Shown here: piece after piece, positions 1-10,981 of the stretch
How the letters are laid out: each line of letters opens with the position of its first letter
How positions within the stretch are numbered: the first letter of the stretch is position 1
NCBI GenBank assembly: GCA_015179025.1
Contig: WHUX01000308.1
Location: 1-49,711, forward strand
Direction of reading: 5' to 3'
From: Terfezia claveryi
Lineage: Eukaryota; Ascomycota; Pezizomycetes; Pezizales; Pezizaceae
Length of the DNA stretch: 49,711 nt
The notes under the pieces: model-generated
The model's database searches: none
What the model saw: only the letters and a program-made list of their open reading frames with translations
Told to the model about the DNA's origin: nothing
Translations under genes and position numbers: made by a program

Positions 1-352
1 ACTAGAGAAAGACAATATAAGGTCAGATGGCTAGAATACTCACCTAAATATAATTCTTGGGTAAATGCCAAAGATATCACCACTGAAATTCTTCTAGACT
101 TCTGGATGACAGAAAGCTTAGAAAATACATTTAGGAGACGTCAAATGACTAGAGGAAAATAAGGACTACAAACTAGAGATAATACTTGAGCTTTTATTTA
201 ATAAGAATGAGATAGAATTATGAGTCAAGGAAATACTAAGAATATTCATGTTAATGCTAATGTATTAATAATGCATCAAATCTTAGAACATATGGTAACC
301 AATACAGCAGTGCGAGAGATATAAGGATAGGAAATCCTTTTATATGAAGAAA
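1..352 (+). pseudogene. G9 copy A: C-terminal end of pol with chromodomain
   Basis: This is the 3' end of a Ty3/gypsy polyprotein entering from outside the window. The frame begins RQYKVRWLEY and continues with SWVNAKDITTEILLDFW, the second half of a chromodomain, which in chromoviruses directs integrase to heterochromatin. A basic tail of about 70 residues follows (FRRRQMTRGK, then a stop), matching the tail of copies B and C on the opposite strand. Several in-frame stops (TAA, TGA, TAG) interrupt this tail, so the copy is dead. It runs directly into its 3' LTR at 353. Only the last part of the element is visible; the 5' part lies to the left. The family assignment rests on direct comparison with B and C and is secure. 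Confidence 0.85.
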
Positions 353-1044
353 TATAATAGAGAATATTGTTTCATTACTTATGTAATTAATTATATACTT
401 TTGTATTTCCTATATTACTATGATATTATGTAATTAAGCCTCTTGATTGAAGGACTAGCCTTCTAATACCTTCTACTACTTTATAAGCATCTATAGTATA
501 TGGAATTTACTATAGGAAATTCCATGGAACTTGCCATATAAACATACCCTCATTATGGCCATGTGACCTTTGTTTAAAGGTATGTGACTCATTACTATAG
601 CCACATGACCATTGTTTGGGCTGTGTGACTTATTACTATAGCTACATGACCTCTTTTGTGTAACGCACTACCTTCTAATGTGCTACCTTTTATTGTATTT
701 ATTTCCTTAGTCATTACATCTCAGAGAAGTATAAATAGGTGGCTGGATTCCCTCTGGAATCCACAAGCAACAAGAAGGAATCCACAAGCAATAAGAGGTA
801 AGTACACTATAGCAAGCAAGCCATATACTAATCAGATCAAGATTATATAGTTTAGATAGTATAAATTATATAATATAGATTATACTAATTAATTACTATT
901 CCCTCTAGGAAAATCCTATATAGTAATCTCACTACTTTTTTGAGGTTTTATCTCAGCAGAACTGAAATACACAAACATCCATGCCTATAGACATAGATTG
1001 TATAAATGGTACTAAATGAATACTATCTAGTACTATTTATTACA
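353..1044 (+). repeat. 3' LTR of G9 copy A
   Basis: A 692-bp LTR, the reverse complement in orientation of those at 2675, 19671 and 40974. It begins TATAATAGAGAATATTG, where the other copies show TGTAATGGAGAACGTTG, and ends TACTATTTATTACA. The TG to TA differences at the start are G to A transitions of the RIP type. A TATAAATA box lies at 730-737. The target duplication cannot be verified because the 5' end is outside the window. Confidence 0.85.
730..737 (+). promoter_or_regulatory. TATA box in LTR of copy A
   Basis: TATAAATA followed by GG, at the same place as in the other three LTRs of this family, upstream of the probable U3/R boundary. The position and conservation support a core-promoter role; activity is inferred. 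Confidence 0.5.
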
Positions 1045-2669
1045 AAATTACTTGCCAAGATTCAAGGCTAGCCTACTTCATGCTGGGGCCTCTACCAATC
1101 CCTGCTACAGGCGTGGTATATGCTATAGCCCCTTAGATATATAGTTGCCCACACATAGGTAACTTTAGCTAGGGACCTTGGAGTTCTACGTAGGTATATA
1201 TCTTTACCCTTCCAACAACTGAGAGTAACTATATAGAATAAAGTGATTCAATAATTTAGGATATGTATACAAAAGTATAATAAATATCTATAGTATTACT
1301 AAATGTTTATATACATAAGAGCTAATACTACAAGAGACAGAAATACAATGAACTCAACCTATCCAACTTTGCCATATGCCTATTGAACTCTAGGCTAAGA
1401 GTCTAGCTGCTATGTTTGTCTGTAAAGGATAGTAGTGTGATAATAGCTTGGACTAAACTAGCATAGAGATATGGTAAAGGGTACAGTAGAGGTATAGCAA
1501 GCTATAGGCCTGGGTACAAGCGGGCTTGAGCTGAGCCTGTAGTATAGGCTTAAGCTAACTTATAGTTTTACAAAGGAGTACAAGCAGACTCAAGCCACCA
1601 AGACTCAAGCTGGCTTACATATGGGCTTAAGCCAACTTATGAGAATTGCAAGAGTAAAGAGATAAATGCATATACTATATATCTGTATAGATAATAGAAA
1701 AAATCAAAGACCTAGAAATATAGAAGATACAGATATAAACAGACATGGAAATGGATAGAATCAATTTCAACCTTTATTGTTTACCTAAAGTCAGCTGCAA
1801 AATTGGACAATACATAGGACTGCAATATTATCATAACTAAGCAAATAGTAGATTTTAACCATAATGAAATATAATAGTAATTTTATCAATTTGTGCCATT
1901 TCCTCCTCTTATATTAGTAGGCATATTTGGTTATGTTAGAAATGGAGTAATTATAGTTGAATATTTTGAAGTGAGGAAATGAACTCCAGGACTGCCAGAG
2001 AAGGTTGTATTATTAAGAAAAAAAAAAAGAAGAAAGGGTAGAACTGTAATGAATTTTGAAAATTTCTACTCACCGAGTACCTTCAGTATTTTGCAGTTAC
2101 ATTGACCTTCTGGCTCGTGCCTAGGCGTAAGGGTCTACAGATTAGGTTCATTAATACTAGACATCTTTGAGTTACTCCATTCTTATGCTATGTATTCAGA
2201 GGTATCTCCAAACAGGCCTACTTAGAAACAGTAGTATAGTACTAGGTCTATATTCTAGGCTGGGTCATAGATTTGGGGGTTTGGGGTGGTTTACAGATTA
2301 GTGGGTGGGTGAGAAGGGCCGAACATAGCCAAACAGGGCAAATAGCTAAACAAACAGAAAGATTACTATGATAAGCAATAGATATCTTGCTTCCTGGCTG
2401 TAAAAAAGAGTGCGGTAAGTATTAGAGAGCAAACAGGAGAATAAAGCAAAGCTTTGAGTACAAAATTGTGTAAGTATACTGGCACTTAGTAGTAAACCTG
2501 AGTGCCTTCAAAGGATAGTAAATTGGTTGTTGCATAAAGAAAGAAGACCATATAGAGTAGAGAAGTAAATTTCTTTAATAGAAAATTTAGTTCTTTATTT
2601 TGAGGTTTATATGAATATCTGGTATAACTATCAAATATCCTAATTGAGCATAAATAAAAGTGTTATACA
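1045..2669. other. No gene seen; eroded AT-rich DNA
   Basis: No coding frame of note on either strand. A degenerate repeat of the type GGCTTAAGC/CTCAAGC occurs several times between about 1510 and 1640. A purine run (poly-A with G) lies near 2018-2036. The stretch looks like old, transition-eroded repeat sequence. Confidence 0.5.
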
Positions 2670-2674
2670 ATTAA
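2670..2674. repeat. Target-site duplication of copy B, left
   Basis: ATTAA immediately outside the B 3' LTR. The same five bases follow the 5' LTR at 20341-20345, as expected for a gypsy integrase. Confidence 0.8.
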
Positions 2675-3345
2675 TATAATGAATGGTACTAGACAGTATT
2701 CATTAGGTACCGTTTATACAATCTATATCCCTCGGCACGGATGTTTGTATATTTCGGTTCTGCTGAGGTAAGACCTCAGAAGGGTAGGGAGATTACTATG
2801 TGAGACGTTCCCGAGGGGAATAGTAATTAACTGGTGTAATCTATCTTATATGATTTGTGCTATCTAAGCTATATGATCTTGATCTGATCGTAATATAGGC
2901 TTGCTTGCTCTGAGTGCTTGCTTGCTTCTCTCTGTGGATTCCAGAGGGAATCCAGCGGCCTATTTATACTTCTCTGAGATCTGATGACTAAGGAAATAAA
3001 TACAATAAAGGGTGGTACACCAGAAGGTGGTGCGCTGTACAAAAACAGTCATGTGGCCATAGTAATGAGTTATACGCCATAAACGATAGTTATGTGGCCA
3101 TAGTAATGACTCACATGCCTTTAAACAGAGGTCATGCGGCCATAATAAGGGTGTCTTCATATGGCAAGTACCATGGGACTTCTCATGGCAAATTCCGTGT
3201 GCTATGGATGCTTATAAAGCAATAGGAGGTGGTTGAAGGCTAGTCCTTCAACTGAGAGGCTTCGTTACATAACATGGTAGTAATATAGGAAATACAAAAG
3301 TATATAATCAATTATATAAGCAATGAAACAACGTTCTCCATTACA
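2675..3345 (-). repeat. 3' LTR of copy B
   Basis: A 671-bp LTR; on the minus strand it starts TGTAATGGAGAACG and ends with CATTATA (decayed CATTACA). It holds a TATAAATA box and, at about 3044-3150, three degenerate copies of a roughly 50-bp unit containing TCATGTGGCCATAGTAATGA. An imperfect palindrome, GGATTCC with its partner GGAATCC, lies near 2935-2953. Long match to 19671-20340 and 40974-41653. Confidence 0.9.
2961..2968 (-). promoter_or_regulatory. TATA box in B 3' LTR
   Basis: TATAAATA on the minus strand, followed by GGCC; the same position is conserved in all four LTRs of the family. Confidence 0.5.
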
Positions 3346-3352
3346 CTTCCCC
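3346..3352 (-). promoter_or_regulatory. Polypurine tract of copy B
   Basis: GGGGAAG on the minus strand directly abuts the 3' LTR. This is the expected position of the plus-strand primer for reverse transcription. Copy C has CGGGAAG at the same place. Confidence 0.6.
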
Positions 3353-5040
3353 ATATAGAAGGATTTCCTATCCTTACTCCTTTCGTTCTGCCATATTGGT
3401 TTCCATACGTCCTAAGATTTGATGCATTGTTAATACATTAGCATTAATATGAATATCCTTAGTGTTTCCTTGACTTATGATTCTATCTCATTCTTGTTGG
3501 ATGAGAGCTCGGGTCTCATCTCTGGTTCGTGGTCCTTGTTTTCTTTTAGTCCTTAGACGTCTCTTGAATGTGTCTTCCATACTTCCTGTCGTCCAGAAGT
3601 CTTGAAGAATTTCGGTGGTGATGTCCTTGGCGTTTACCCAGGAATCATATTTAGAAGAGTATCCTAGCCATCTGACCTCATATTGTCTTTCTCCAGTTCG
3701 AGGAGCTGTTCTAAATTCTAATATCTTTTCAACTTCATATTAATCTTCTTGAATTGGTCCTGGTTCCTAAGATTGTCTGTGAGGGAACTAGGTAGGATCG
3801 TTTTTATAGTAGGGTTTAAGTTTGCTGATATAAAAAGTATTATATATGAGGTGGAGATCAGATTGACTGGATAGGTCTAGGCTATAGTTATTGCATTTCC
3901 GATTACTAGAAATAATGGGAAATAGGCCTAGCCATTTTGGTTTGAGTTTGGGTGAGACGTTCGACAGGTTGATATTTTCTGAGGAAAGCATAACTTGTTG
4001 TCCGACTAAAAATTTGGCTGTATTGGGTAGTCGTTTGTTCGCTTGAGATGCTTGAGTCTTCTTGGCGTCATATAGGTTTTTAGACGTTACCTTATGACGT
4101 TTATTTGCAGGTACATATGCATTAATGGGGTATGGAAGTATCAATACCTCAAGATATACATTAAATCCAAATAGTATGGAAAAGGGACTATTCTGTCTAG
4201 TGGCGTTATACCTAGAGTTAAGTTTCAACTGAATCTCTAGTAGTTTCTGTAGCCAATCAAATCCTTCGATTTTACAGGCTCTTGCTACTTGTAGAATTTC
4301 TTTGTTCACAATTTCCGATTGTCCATCTGCACGTGGATAATATGCAGTGGACGGTTCCAACTTGATTTCTTTATTCCTATCCCAATCTTGAAAGTGCGTT
4401 GATATAAAAAGAGTGTCGCAGTCAAAAACAATACAGAAAGGGTATCCCATAGTTGTTACTACATGAGTATCTAAGGTAGCAGTATATTGTTTTGCTGTTA
4501 AATTATCTGAGATAGGAATAAGAAACTTGAATCTTGATTGTCTATTGACAATCGTCCAAAGTCGTAAAATACAAACTACATGATCTTCTTCAACAGGAAT
4601 ATTCGGGTACAAAATTGAACACTTAGTAAACATAGGTGCTACTTTAAGAAAATCCATTGATATGTCAGTCTATGGCCTACTTGGTACATGTAATGGGGTT
4701 ACGAGTCCAAGTGGTGCCTTGTTGGAATACTTTGTCCGTTGACAAGTATCACAACTTCTGATATAGTCCTTAGTTAGTTCTGCAAAGGACTGGTAATCAT
4801 ATCAGTCAGTAAGATATTTCATCATTTTTTCCATGCCACCATGAGCGGTTGCTTCATGTACATCTTTAATAACCAATTCGAGATAGTTCTTACCTTCGAT
4901 GTTAAAGGTAGAGGGCAAGACTAATCTCCATTGTCCTTGTCGGTTCTTGATATACAAAAATCCGTCTCTTCTTCTATGATCCTTACCGTTCACAAAGGTA
5001 TCATAGTAGTTCTTCTAGATAGGACATACTTTCATGCATG
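3353..5040 (-). pseudogene. Copy B integrase, C-terminal module and chromodomain
   Basis: This part of pol encodes the integrase that inserts element cDNA. The zinc-binding N-terminus is visible as HEATAHGG followed by SCDTCQ (the HHCC pattern, about 4720-4870). The core follows with the first Asp in MDFLK, the second in the FDCDTLF stretch, and the Glu in ADGQSEIVNKEI. A long uninterrupted stretch of 289 codons spans 3788-4657 and includes a GPF-like module (LGLFPIISS). The chromodomain lies at about 3600-3740 (QYEVRWLGY, then SWVNAKDITTEIL) with a basic tail towards 3370. Stops break the frame between the integrase and chromodomain and again in the tail. Copy C has Gln at one of these positions, so CAG to TAG explains it. 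Confidence 0.88.
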
Positions 5041-5327
5041 ATTGATATGTGGCTTTCATACCTATATCTTGGTCAAGCCACTATGTGATAAAGTAGTTCT
5101 TGTTGTCTTCCTATCCATCGCTAATGTGTTTCTCTTCAATGAGCTTGTTGAGGGTCGGTTTAATCTTTATGTTAAAGTCATTGGTAGTGGGTTTCTTGTC
5201 CTTGCATATAGAAGCATTATGTCCTAAGAACTTACAGAAATCACAACGCTGTCTGAAGGTCTTGGTGTCTTGAATGAAAGAGGGTGAATCTTCGTCAATA
5301 GCTACTCACTTTTTAGAACGAGTAGTG
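5041..5327 (-). pseudogene. Copy B linker, part 2: third CCHC zinc knuckle
   Basis: This is the segment between RNase H and integrase that lies on the integrase side of the nested element E. On the minus strand at about 5225-5265 it encodes CDFCKFLGHNASICK, a complete C-x2-C-x4-H-x4-C zinc knuckle, followed by a lysine-rich stretch and KPTLNKLIEEKH. The same knuckle in copy C has Tyr in place of the first Cys. Zinc knuckles normally sit in Gag and bind element RNA; here one is in the pol linker. Its role is not known. The rest of the linker continues at 11548. Confidence 0.75.
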
Positions 5328-5332
5328 ACGGC
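5328..5332. repeat. Target-site duplication of element E, left
   Basis: ACGGC directly before the E 5' LTR. The right copy at 11543-11547 reads ATGGT, equal after two C to T transitions. Copy C has the undivided site at 43636-43640 (ATGGG). Confidence 0.65.
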
Positions 5333-5489
5333 TGTCACAACCGTCCTTTCCTAGCCAGGTTTGAGAGTCAGACGGGATTCCGTCCGACTCTTGTTATTGT
5401 TGGTTGATATCGTTGTTATCTCTGTTCCCGAGATAAGGAGTCTCGGGAACCTTATTCCTTCCGGTGGCCTTGGCCAGGAAGGAAGCCTG

Positions 5490-5497
5490 TATATATA
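5490..5497 (+). promoter_or_regulatory. TATA box in E 5' LTR
   Basis: TATATATA followed by GCTTGCTC, conserved in the 3' LTR at 11138-11145. Probable core promoter of the element. Confidence 0.5.
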
Positions 5498-5756
5498 GCT
5501 TGCTCTCTCCGCCCTCTCGTTGAATCCCCATCCAACGTCTTGTATACCCAATACAGGACCTTGCTTCCCCCAGCGCTTGTGCACCTCCCTTGTGCACATC
5601 CTTGTCTCGAACAAACAACTCTGCAGTACAGCTGCCTCCCTTAACACACGCGGCAACTACCTCCACGTGTCTCGTGTCTCTTGCCTCTTGCCTCTTGCCT
5701 CTTGCCTCTTGCCTCTTGCCTCTTGCCCTTGCCCCCGTTTCAGTCTTCCTCTGGTC

Positions 5757-5830
5757 ACACACGTAGCGTTCCTATGTGTGTCTTACCCTAGCCTTTCCCC
5801 CGATCACACACGTAGTGCTCCTACGTGTGC
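5757..5830. repeat. Paired hairpins in E LTR
   Basis: Two tandem inverted repeats, each ACACACGTAG, 5-nt loop, CTACGTGTG(T/C); the first has one G to A-type mismatch here. In the 3' LTR both stems are perfect (11404-11428 and 11453-11477). The spacing between the two is 49 bp. Confidence 0.8.
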
Positions 5831-5901
5831 GATTGCCCCTTGCCACTTCCCCGGCGTACCCCTTGGTCGCCTTGTCCCCCAGAGCTCTCGTTACACTACG
5901 T

Positions 5902-5913
5902 TGGATCTTTCAG
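5902..5913 (+). promoter_or_regulatory. Candidate primer-binding site of element E
   Basis: TGGATCTTTCAG, starting six bases after the 5' LTR. It begins with TGG, complementary to a tRNA CCA end, and lies in the expected place. The matching tRNA was not identified, so this is tentative. Confidence 0.3.
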
Positions 5914-5926
5914 ACCAACCGGTACG

Positions 5927-7048
5927 ATGTCCGCGAACATTCCACTACCCACCGATAGATTCGCAGACTGGAGGGCGACTCCGATCCCATCAGACCCGAC
6001 AGAACTATCAGCATACCGACGAACTGTAATCGAGATATTCACAGATACTTATGCCATCGGCGAACAACAAGGAGCGGACCTTCAGAAAGCTGAAAGGTGA
6101 ATCCAAGAAGCTGAAGATGAAATAACCCTCCTCCGAGAAGATGCAGCAGAGGACAGGATAACCATCCGGAGACTGACTCGCGCTTTGGACCTGACCGATG
6201 GTCCAAAAAACCAGAAAACACAAGACCTACCCACCCCGCCCAAGTTTAATGGGGACCGGGGCCGGCTACGAGCATAGAAAAACTCTGTGCAGATAAAACT
6301 CTCTGGGAACTCGGCGAAGTTCCCCACCGTCCACCACCAGCTCTCATACGTCTATGGCCTACTGGAGGGTAAGGCCATGGACCAGGTACAGCCCTTCGTC
6401 AAGGCCACGGGGATTGATCTGGTAGACATCCCAGCACTAATGGCAATCCTGGACCGAGCCTTCGGAGACCCGGATCCTAAAGGAATCGCTAGCAGGGCCC
6501 TGCGAGACCTCAAGCAAAAACACAACGAACTGTCAGCCTATGTCGCTGAGTTCTCCAGGCTAGCAGCAGAGCTCAATTGGAATGACGAAGCCAAGCTCGA
6601 TCAGTTCAAAGACAGGCTTACCTTCAAGCTGAAAAAGGCTCTGGTTTACTGCCCACCGACCAAGACCCTGGAGGGACTTATTGAACAAGCTAGCTGGGTG
6701 GAACAGCAGACAGCGACACTCAGAGCCCCCCAAAAGACACTCCCGACCTCGACTCCCCGTACACCATTTCTGACAGCACGCACCCAACAACAACAACCCA
6801 CACCAGTCAACAAGCCTGCACACCCCTCCCTGGTAGTAGGTAGGGCTGCCCCCATGGACCTGTCAGCAGGTAGACCTCGTCTTACCCAGGAGGAAAGGGA
6901 CCGTCGCTGCACTCAGGGTTTGTGCATTGCATGCGGAAAGGGGGACCATTTTATCGCGGCATGTCCCCTCCGCAAGAATCGCTCCCTGGCCATACATGCG
7001 GTGTCCGAGACCCCAGAGGAGTCGGGAAAAGCGGAGTCCCTTGCTTAG
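5927..7048 (+). pseudogene. Element E gag
   Basis: The structural protein that packages element RNA. The start ATG at 5927 lies 32 bp after the LTR. The frame reads MSANIPLPTDRFADW, then a coiled-coil-like segment (about 6050-6200), then PPKFNGDRGRLRA, where the next codon is TAG and Trp is expected from the family pattern. The capsid-like core follows, with a 253-codon open stretch from 6287. A Pro/Gln/Thr-rich linker leads to a perfect CCHC zinc knuckle, CIACGKGDHFIAAC, near 6924-6965. In-frame stops at 6098 (TGA, CGA in origin) and near 6277 (TAG, TGG in origin) inactivate it. The frame ends at 7048, and protease continues in the -1 frame, consistent with either programmed -1 frameshifting or an indel. 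Confidence 0.9.
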
Positions 7049-10000
7049 TTGCTGACACTAGTAAGGGACCTATCATGGGTCATTTATCTTTGTCTGCGTT
7101 TTCCTTGCCTGCATCTATGTCTGTTGATGAATCTCGCTTGTTTGGCGAGCATTTTGTAGTACCAATAACTGTTAAATTCAATAGTAAAACAGTGGTAATA
7201 TCAGCTCTCATAGATTGTAGTGCTTCGGAGATAGCCTTCATTGATCAGACCTTCGTCAGTAAAAACTCCATACCAACCTCCAAGCTAAAGACCCCCGCCT
7301 TCTTAATGTCATTGACGGCCGCCCTATCTCTTCTGGAGCTATTACCCAACTCGCGTGTCTGCCCAGTGCCATTGGAGACCATTCGGAGGACCTTCCAATG
7401 TTCGTGACCAAACTAAAATATCCAATTGTCCTTGGGATCCCCTGGCTCAGAATGCACGATGTGTCAGTCAGCTTCGGCTCTTACACCTTGCAATTCAACA
7501 GCCATTATTGCAGAACAAACTGTGGAGGTCCAAAAATCACCGTCACGGGGCTATGTGCATTACCACCCCCGATAATCTACCCAACCCAGGTGGTACACCA
7601 GCCCGCGCACATCAATGCTGCTCACTGCCCTGCTCCCCCTGTTCCCCCCGTTCCCCCTACTCCCCCTGTTCAACCTCCCTCAAAGCCCCTGAATATTAGC
7701 TTTATTGGGGCAGGGGCTTTCGCTTACCTCATAAGGAGACATAAGCTGAAGGTGCATGCCCTTTCCATACATGAGGTGAACCTGGAAATCAACAAGATGC
7801 GACCTAAGGAGGAGTAGAAGGCCATGGTCCTGGAGGAATACCACGAGTTTATTGATCTGTTCTCGGAAAAAGCCGCGGAGAAGCTGGCGCCCCACCGACC
7901 ATATGACCACACAATTCCGCTGGTAGAGGGTAAGACCCCCCCTTATGGGCCCCTCTACGGAATGTCCCGGGTGGAGCTGGAGGCCCTGAAGAAATACTTG
8001 GAGGAAAACCTCAACAAGAGCTTCATTCGCCATAGCTCTTCACCAGCGGGTGCCCCAGTGCTTTTCGTGAAGAAATCGGACGGCTCTCTCCGGTTGTGTG
8101 TCGATTACCGGGGCCTAAACGAGATAACGGTCAAAAACAGGTACCCCCTACCCCTAATCCAGGAGACATTAGCCAGGCTCTCCAAGGCCAAATGGTTCAC
8201 CAAACTGGATTTAAGAGGGGCTTACAACCTGGTACGGATCGCCGAGGGGGAGGAGTAGAAAACTGCCTTCCGAATATGATATGGCCATTTTGAGTATAAT
8301 GTGATGCCCTTTGGCCTAACTAATGCCCCTACCTCCTTCCAGCACTTCATCAATGACACCTTGCGGGACTTCCTGGATGTGTTCTGCACAGCCTACCTGG
8401 ACGATATCCTCATATACTCGGACTTCCTAGCGGAACACAAAATCCATGTGAGGCAGGTGTTAGAGAAGCTGGAGAAGGCCGGATTATATCTAAACCGGAG
8501 AAATGCGAGTTTCATGTGCAGGAGGTCAAGTATCTGGGGTTAATCATCACCACCGAAGGTATCAGGATGGACCCTGCCAAGGTTACCGCTATCCAGGAAT
8601 GGCAAATCCCAGCGAATCTCAAGGATGTCCAGGCATTCCTGGGGTTCGCCAACTTTTACCGGCGCTTTATCCTGGGATATTCGAAGATCGTAGCCCCCCT
8701 CACCGCCCTGACCAAAAAAGACCGGCGCTTCGACTGGAATCCAGAAGCCCAATCTGCCTTCCAGAACCTCAAGGAAGCCTTCTGCTCAGCACCGATCCTG
8801 GCCCATTTCAACCCAGACAGCGAATGTATCGTGGAAACTGATGCCTCCGACTATGTCTCCGCGGGGATATTGTCTCAGTATGTCGATGGAGTCCTTCACC
8901 TAGTGGCCTATTTCTCCAAAAAGCACTCCCTGGCGGAGTGTAATTACGAAATCTATGATAAGGAATTAATGGCTATTGTGCGAGCATTCGAGGAATAGAG
9001 ACCACACCTGGAATCGGCAAAGGGGGTTATCGAGGTCCTCTCTGACCATAAGAACCTAGAGTACTTCACAACCACCAAATTGCTAAATCGCCGATAGGCT
9101 AGGTGGTTGGAATTCCTCTCTCGGTTTAACTTCAAGATAAGGTATCAGCCGGGGAAGGCTGGGGGTAAGCCGGATGCACTGACCAGGAGATCAGGAGATC
9201 TCTCTAAAGGGGGGGATGAAAGGCTGAAGTACCAGAATCAGGTGGTACTGAAACCTGAAAATCTCGACCTGGCGGCCAATACCCTTGCGGAAGCTGAGGC
9301 TGAGGCTGATGCGGAAGCTGAGGCTGAGGCTGATGCAGAAGCTGAGCCTGACCTCCGACAACTAGTGAGACAGGCATATGAGGACGACCCCCTGGCCAAG
9401 GAAATTATCACCGCAGTGGATTCTGGCCAGCGCCGCCACCCCAAGATCTCCCTAGCCGAGTGTACCGTCCAGGAAGGCCTCTTCTACCACCTCGAATGGC
9501 TGTATGTGCCGGAAGGGGAGCTGCGCCTTCGATTGATCAAGGAACACCATGACAGCCTGGTTGCAGGTCACCCTGGAGTGGCCAAAACGTTAGAGCTTCT
9601 GGCCAGGGAATACACATGGATTGACCAACGGAAGGACGTGGAGCGGTATGTACGGAACTGCCACGTTTGCAAGCATGCTAAGCCTGTCCGCCACGCTCCT
9701 TATGGGACCCTGAAGCCCCTGGAGATCCCAGACCAGCCTTGGCAACACCTAACCATGGACTTTGTGACTGGGTTGCGGAGGATTCAGGGTTTAACGCTAT
9801 TCTTATGGTAGTAGACCGATTGACCAAAATGAGGCATGTTATACCTTGCCATGATACCTGTTCTGCCCGGGACCTCGCCGGCCTCTACCTCAACCACGTA
9901 TTCCGCTACCATGGTCTCCCCAAGTCTGTCGTCTCGGACTGTGGCCCCCAATTCGTCTCGGACTTCTGGAAGGTATTCTGCGAGCTTCTGGGAATCAAGT

Positions 10001-10790
10001 ACACCTCTCCACGGCGTATCACCCCCAAACAGATGGTCAGTCCGAGCGAATGAATGCAATCATGGAGCAGTACCTGAGAGCATACGTCAATTACCAGCAA
10101 AACAACTGGGTTTCGCTGCTGGCAACCTGTAGTTCGCCGCTAACAACCATTTCTCGGAGTCTCTGAAAACCTCCCCGTTCCTGGCCAATTATGGCTGGCA
10201 CCCTCGTTTCGTGGACTCTCTAGCACCTTTGCACAAGGCCAGGGAGAACACCCCAGCTAAGGAGTTCGCCACGGAGATTGCTGAGTTGCACTCCACCCTA
10301 AGAGCCGAACTGGTATATGCTCAAGCTAGGCAAGCGGAGTATGCCAACGGATCACGGTTGCCAGCCCCAAGGTACCAGCCTGGAGACAAGGTATGGCTTT
10401 CTAGCAGACACTTCCGGACAGAACGGCCCTCCCAGAAGCTGGATCACAAGTTTCTAGGTCCCTACGAGGTGTTAGCGGCTGTGGGCACTCATGCTTACTG
10501 ACTGAGGTTTCCCAGGGAGATCAAGCGCCATCCGGTCGTTCATGTCTCGGAGATCGAGCCAGCCGCCGACGATCCCCTTCCAGGGCAAAAGCACCCCCCC
10601 CTCCTTCCGTGGTGATTGCAGGTGAAGAGGAGTGGGAGGTTGAGGAGGTACTGGACTCCAGGAAGCGCTATGGACGAGTTCAGTACAAGGTCAAATGGTT
10701 AGGGGACGAGGAGACCACCTGGCAACCAGCAGAGGATCTGGAAAACGCCCCTGACCTGGTACCCTATTCCACCAGCATTACCCTCTCAAG
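7022..10790 (+). pseudogene. Element E pol: protease, RT, RNase H, integrase, chromodomain
   Basis: Domains in order. Protease at about 7195-7260 (ALIDCSASEIAFID, where the family motif is D-[ST]-G-A). Reverse transcriptase at about 7990-8560, with [29 protein letters not shown] and the YLDD catalytic box ([10 protein letters not shown]). RNase H at about 8800-9100 ([24 protein letters not shown]). Integrase with HHCC finger (HHDSLVAGHPG, CHVCKHAK), first Asp in MDFVTGL, second in VVSDCGPQF, and the Glu in the [12 protein letters not shown] stretch near 10023. The chromodomain is at about 10618-10770 (WEVEEVLDS, VQYKVKWLGDEETTWQPAEDL). Stops replacing Trp occur at 7815, 8256, 8996 and 9094. 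Frameshifts lie near 7340, 8505, 9790, 10025, 10120 and before 10609. Confidence 0.92.
9291..9350 (+). repeat. In-frame Ala/Glu/Asp repeat in E pol
   Basis: A short tandem repeat with a 24-bp period encodes AEAEAEAD units between RNase H and integrase. It keeps the reading frame. It probably forms a flexible or helical acidic linker; its function is unknown. Confidence 0.75.
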
Positions 10791-10968
10791 CCTCGCCCAG
10801 CTGAATGATATTTTTGTCTTGTCTTCGTTGATTTGGAGTTGGAATTATGATTGTTGTTTCTGTTGTTGTCAGGTTGTCCGGCGTTGGGGTTGTGTTATGG
10901 GTTATTGGTTATTCCCTGTCTTGTTTGTTTGTTTTTTCCCTTGCCTTCGTTGCTGGGGCTCCGAGCCT
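10791..10968 (+). other. E 3' untranslated region
   Basis: T-rich sequence between the end of the chromodomain and the polypurine tract. The chromodomain frame stays open to 11013 through low-complexity sequence, which is probably not functional protein. Confidence 0.5.
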
Positions 10969-10981
10969 AAAGGGGGGATAG
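10969..10981 (+). promoter_or_regulatory. Polypurine tract of element E
   Basis: AAAGGGGGGATAG abuts the 3' LTR, the standard position for the plus-strand primer. The F element has a related AAGGAGGGGATAC at the same place. Confidence 0.75.

Larger units (their letters stand above)
5333..5895 (+). repeat. 5' LTR of element E
   Basis: Starts TGTCACAACCGTCC and ends CTCTCGTTACA. It contains a TATA box, about seven copies of the 7-mer CTTGCCT (about 5683-5727), and two successive stem-loops with 10-bp stems (5757-5781 and 5806-5830). It is matched almost base for base by 10982-11542. Confidence 0.93.
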
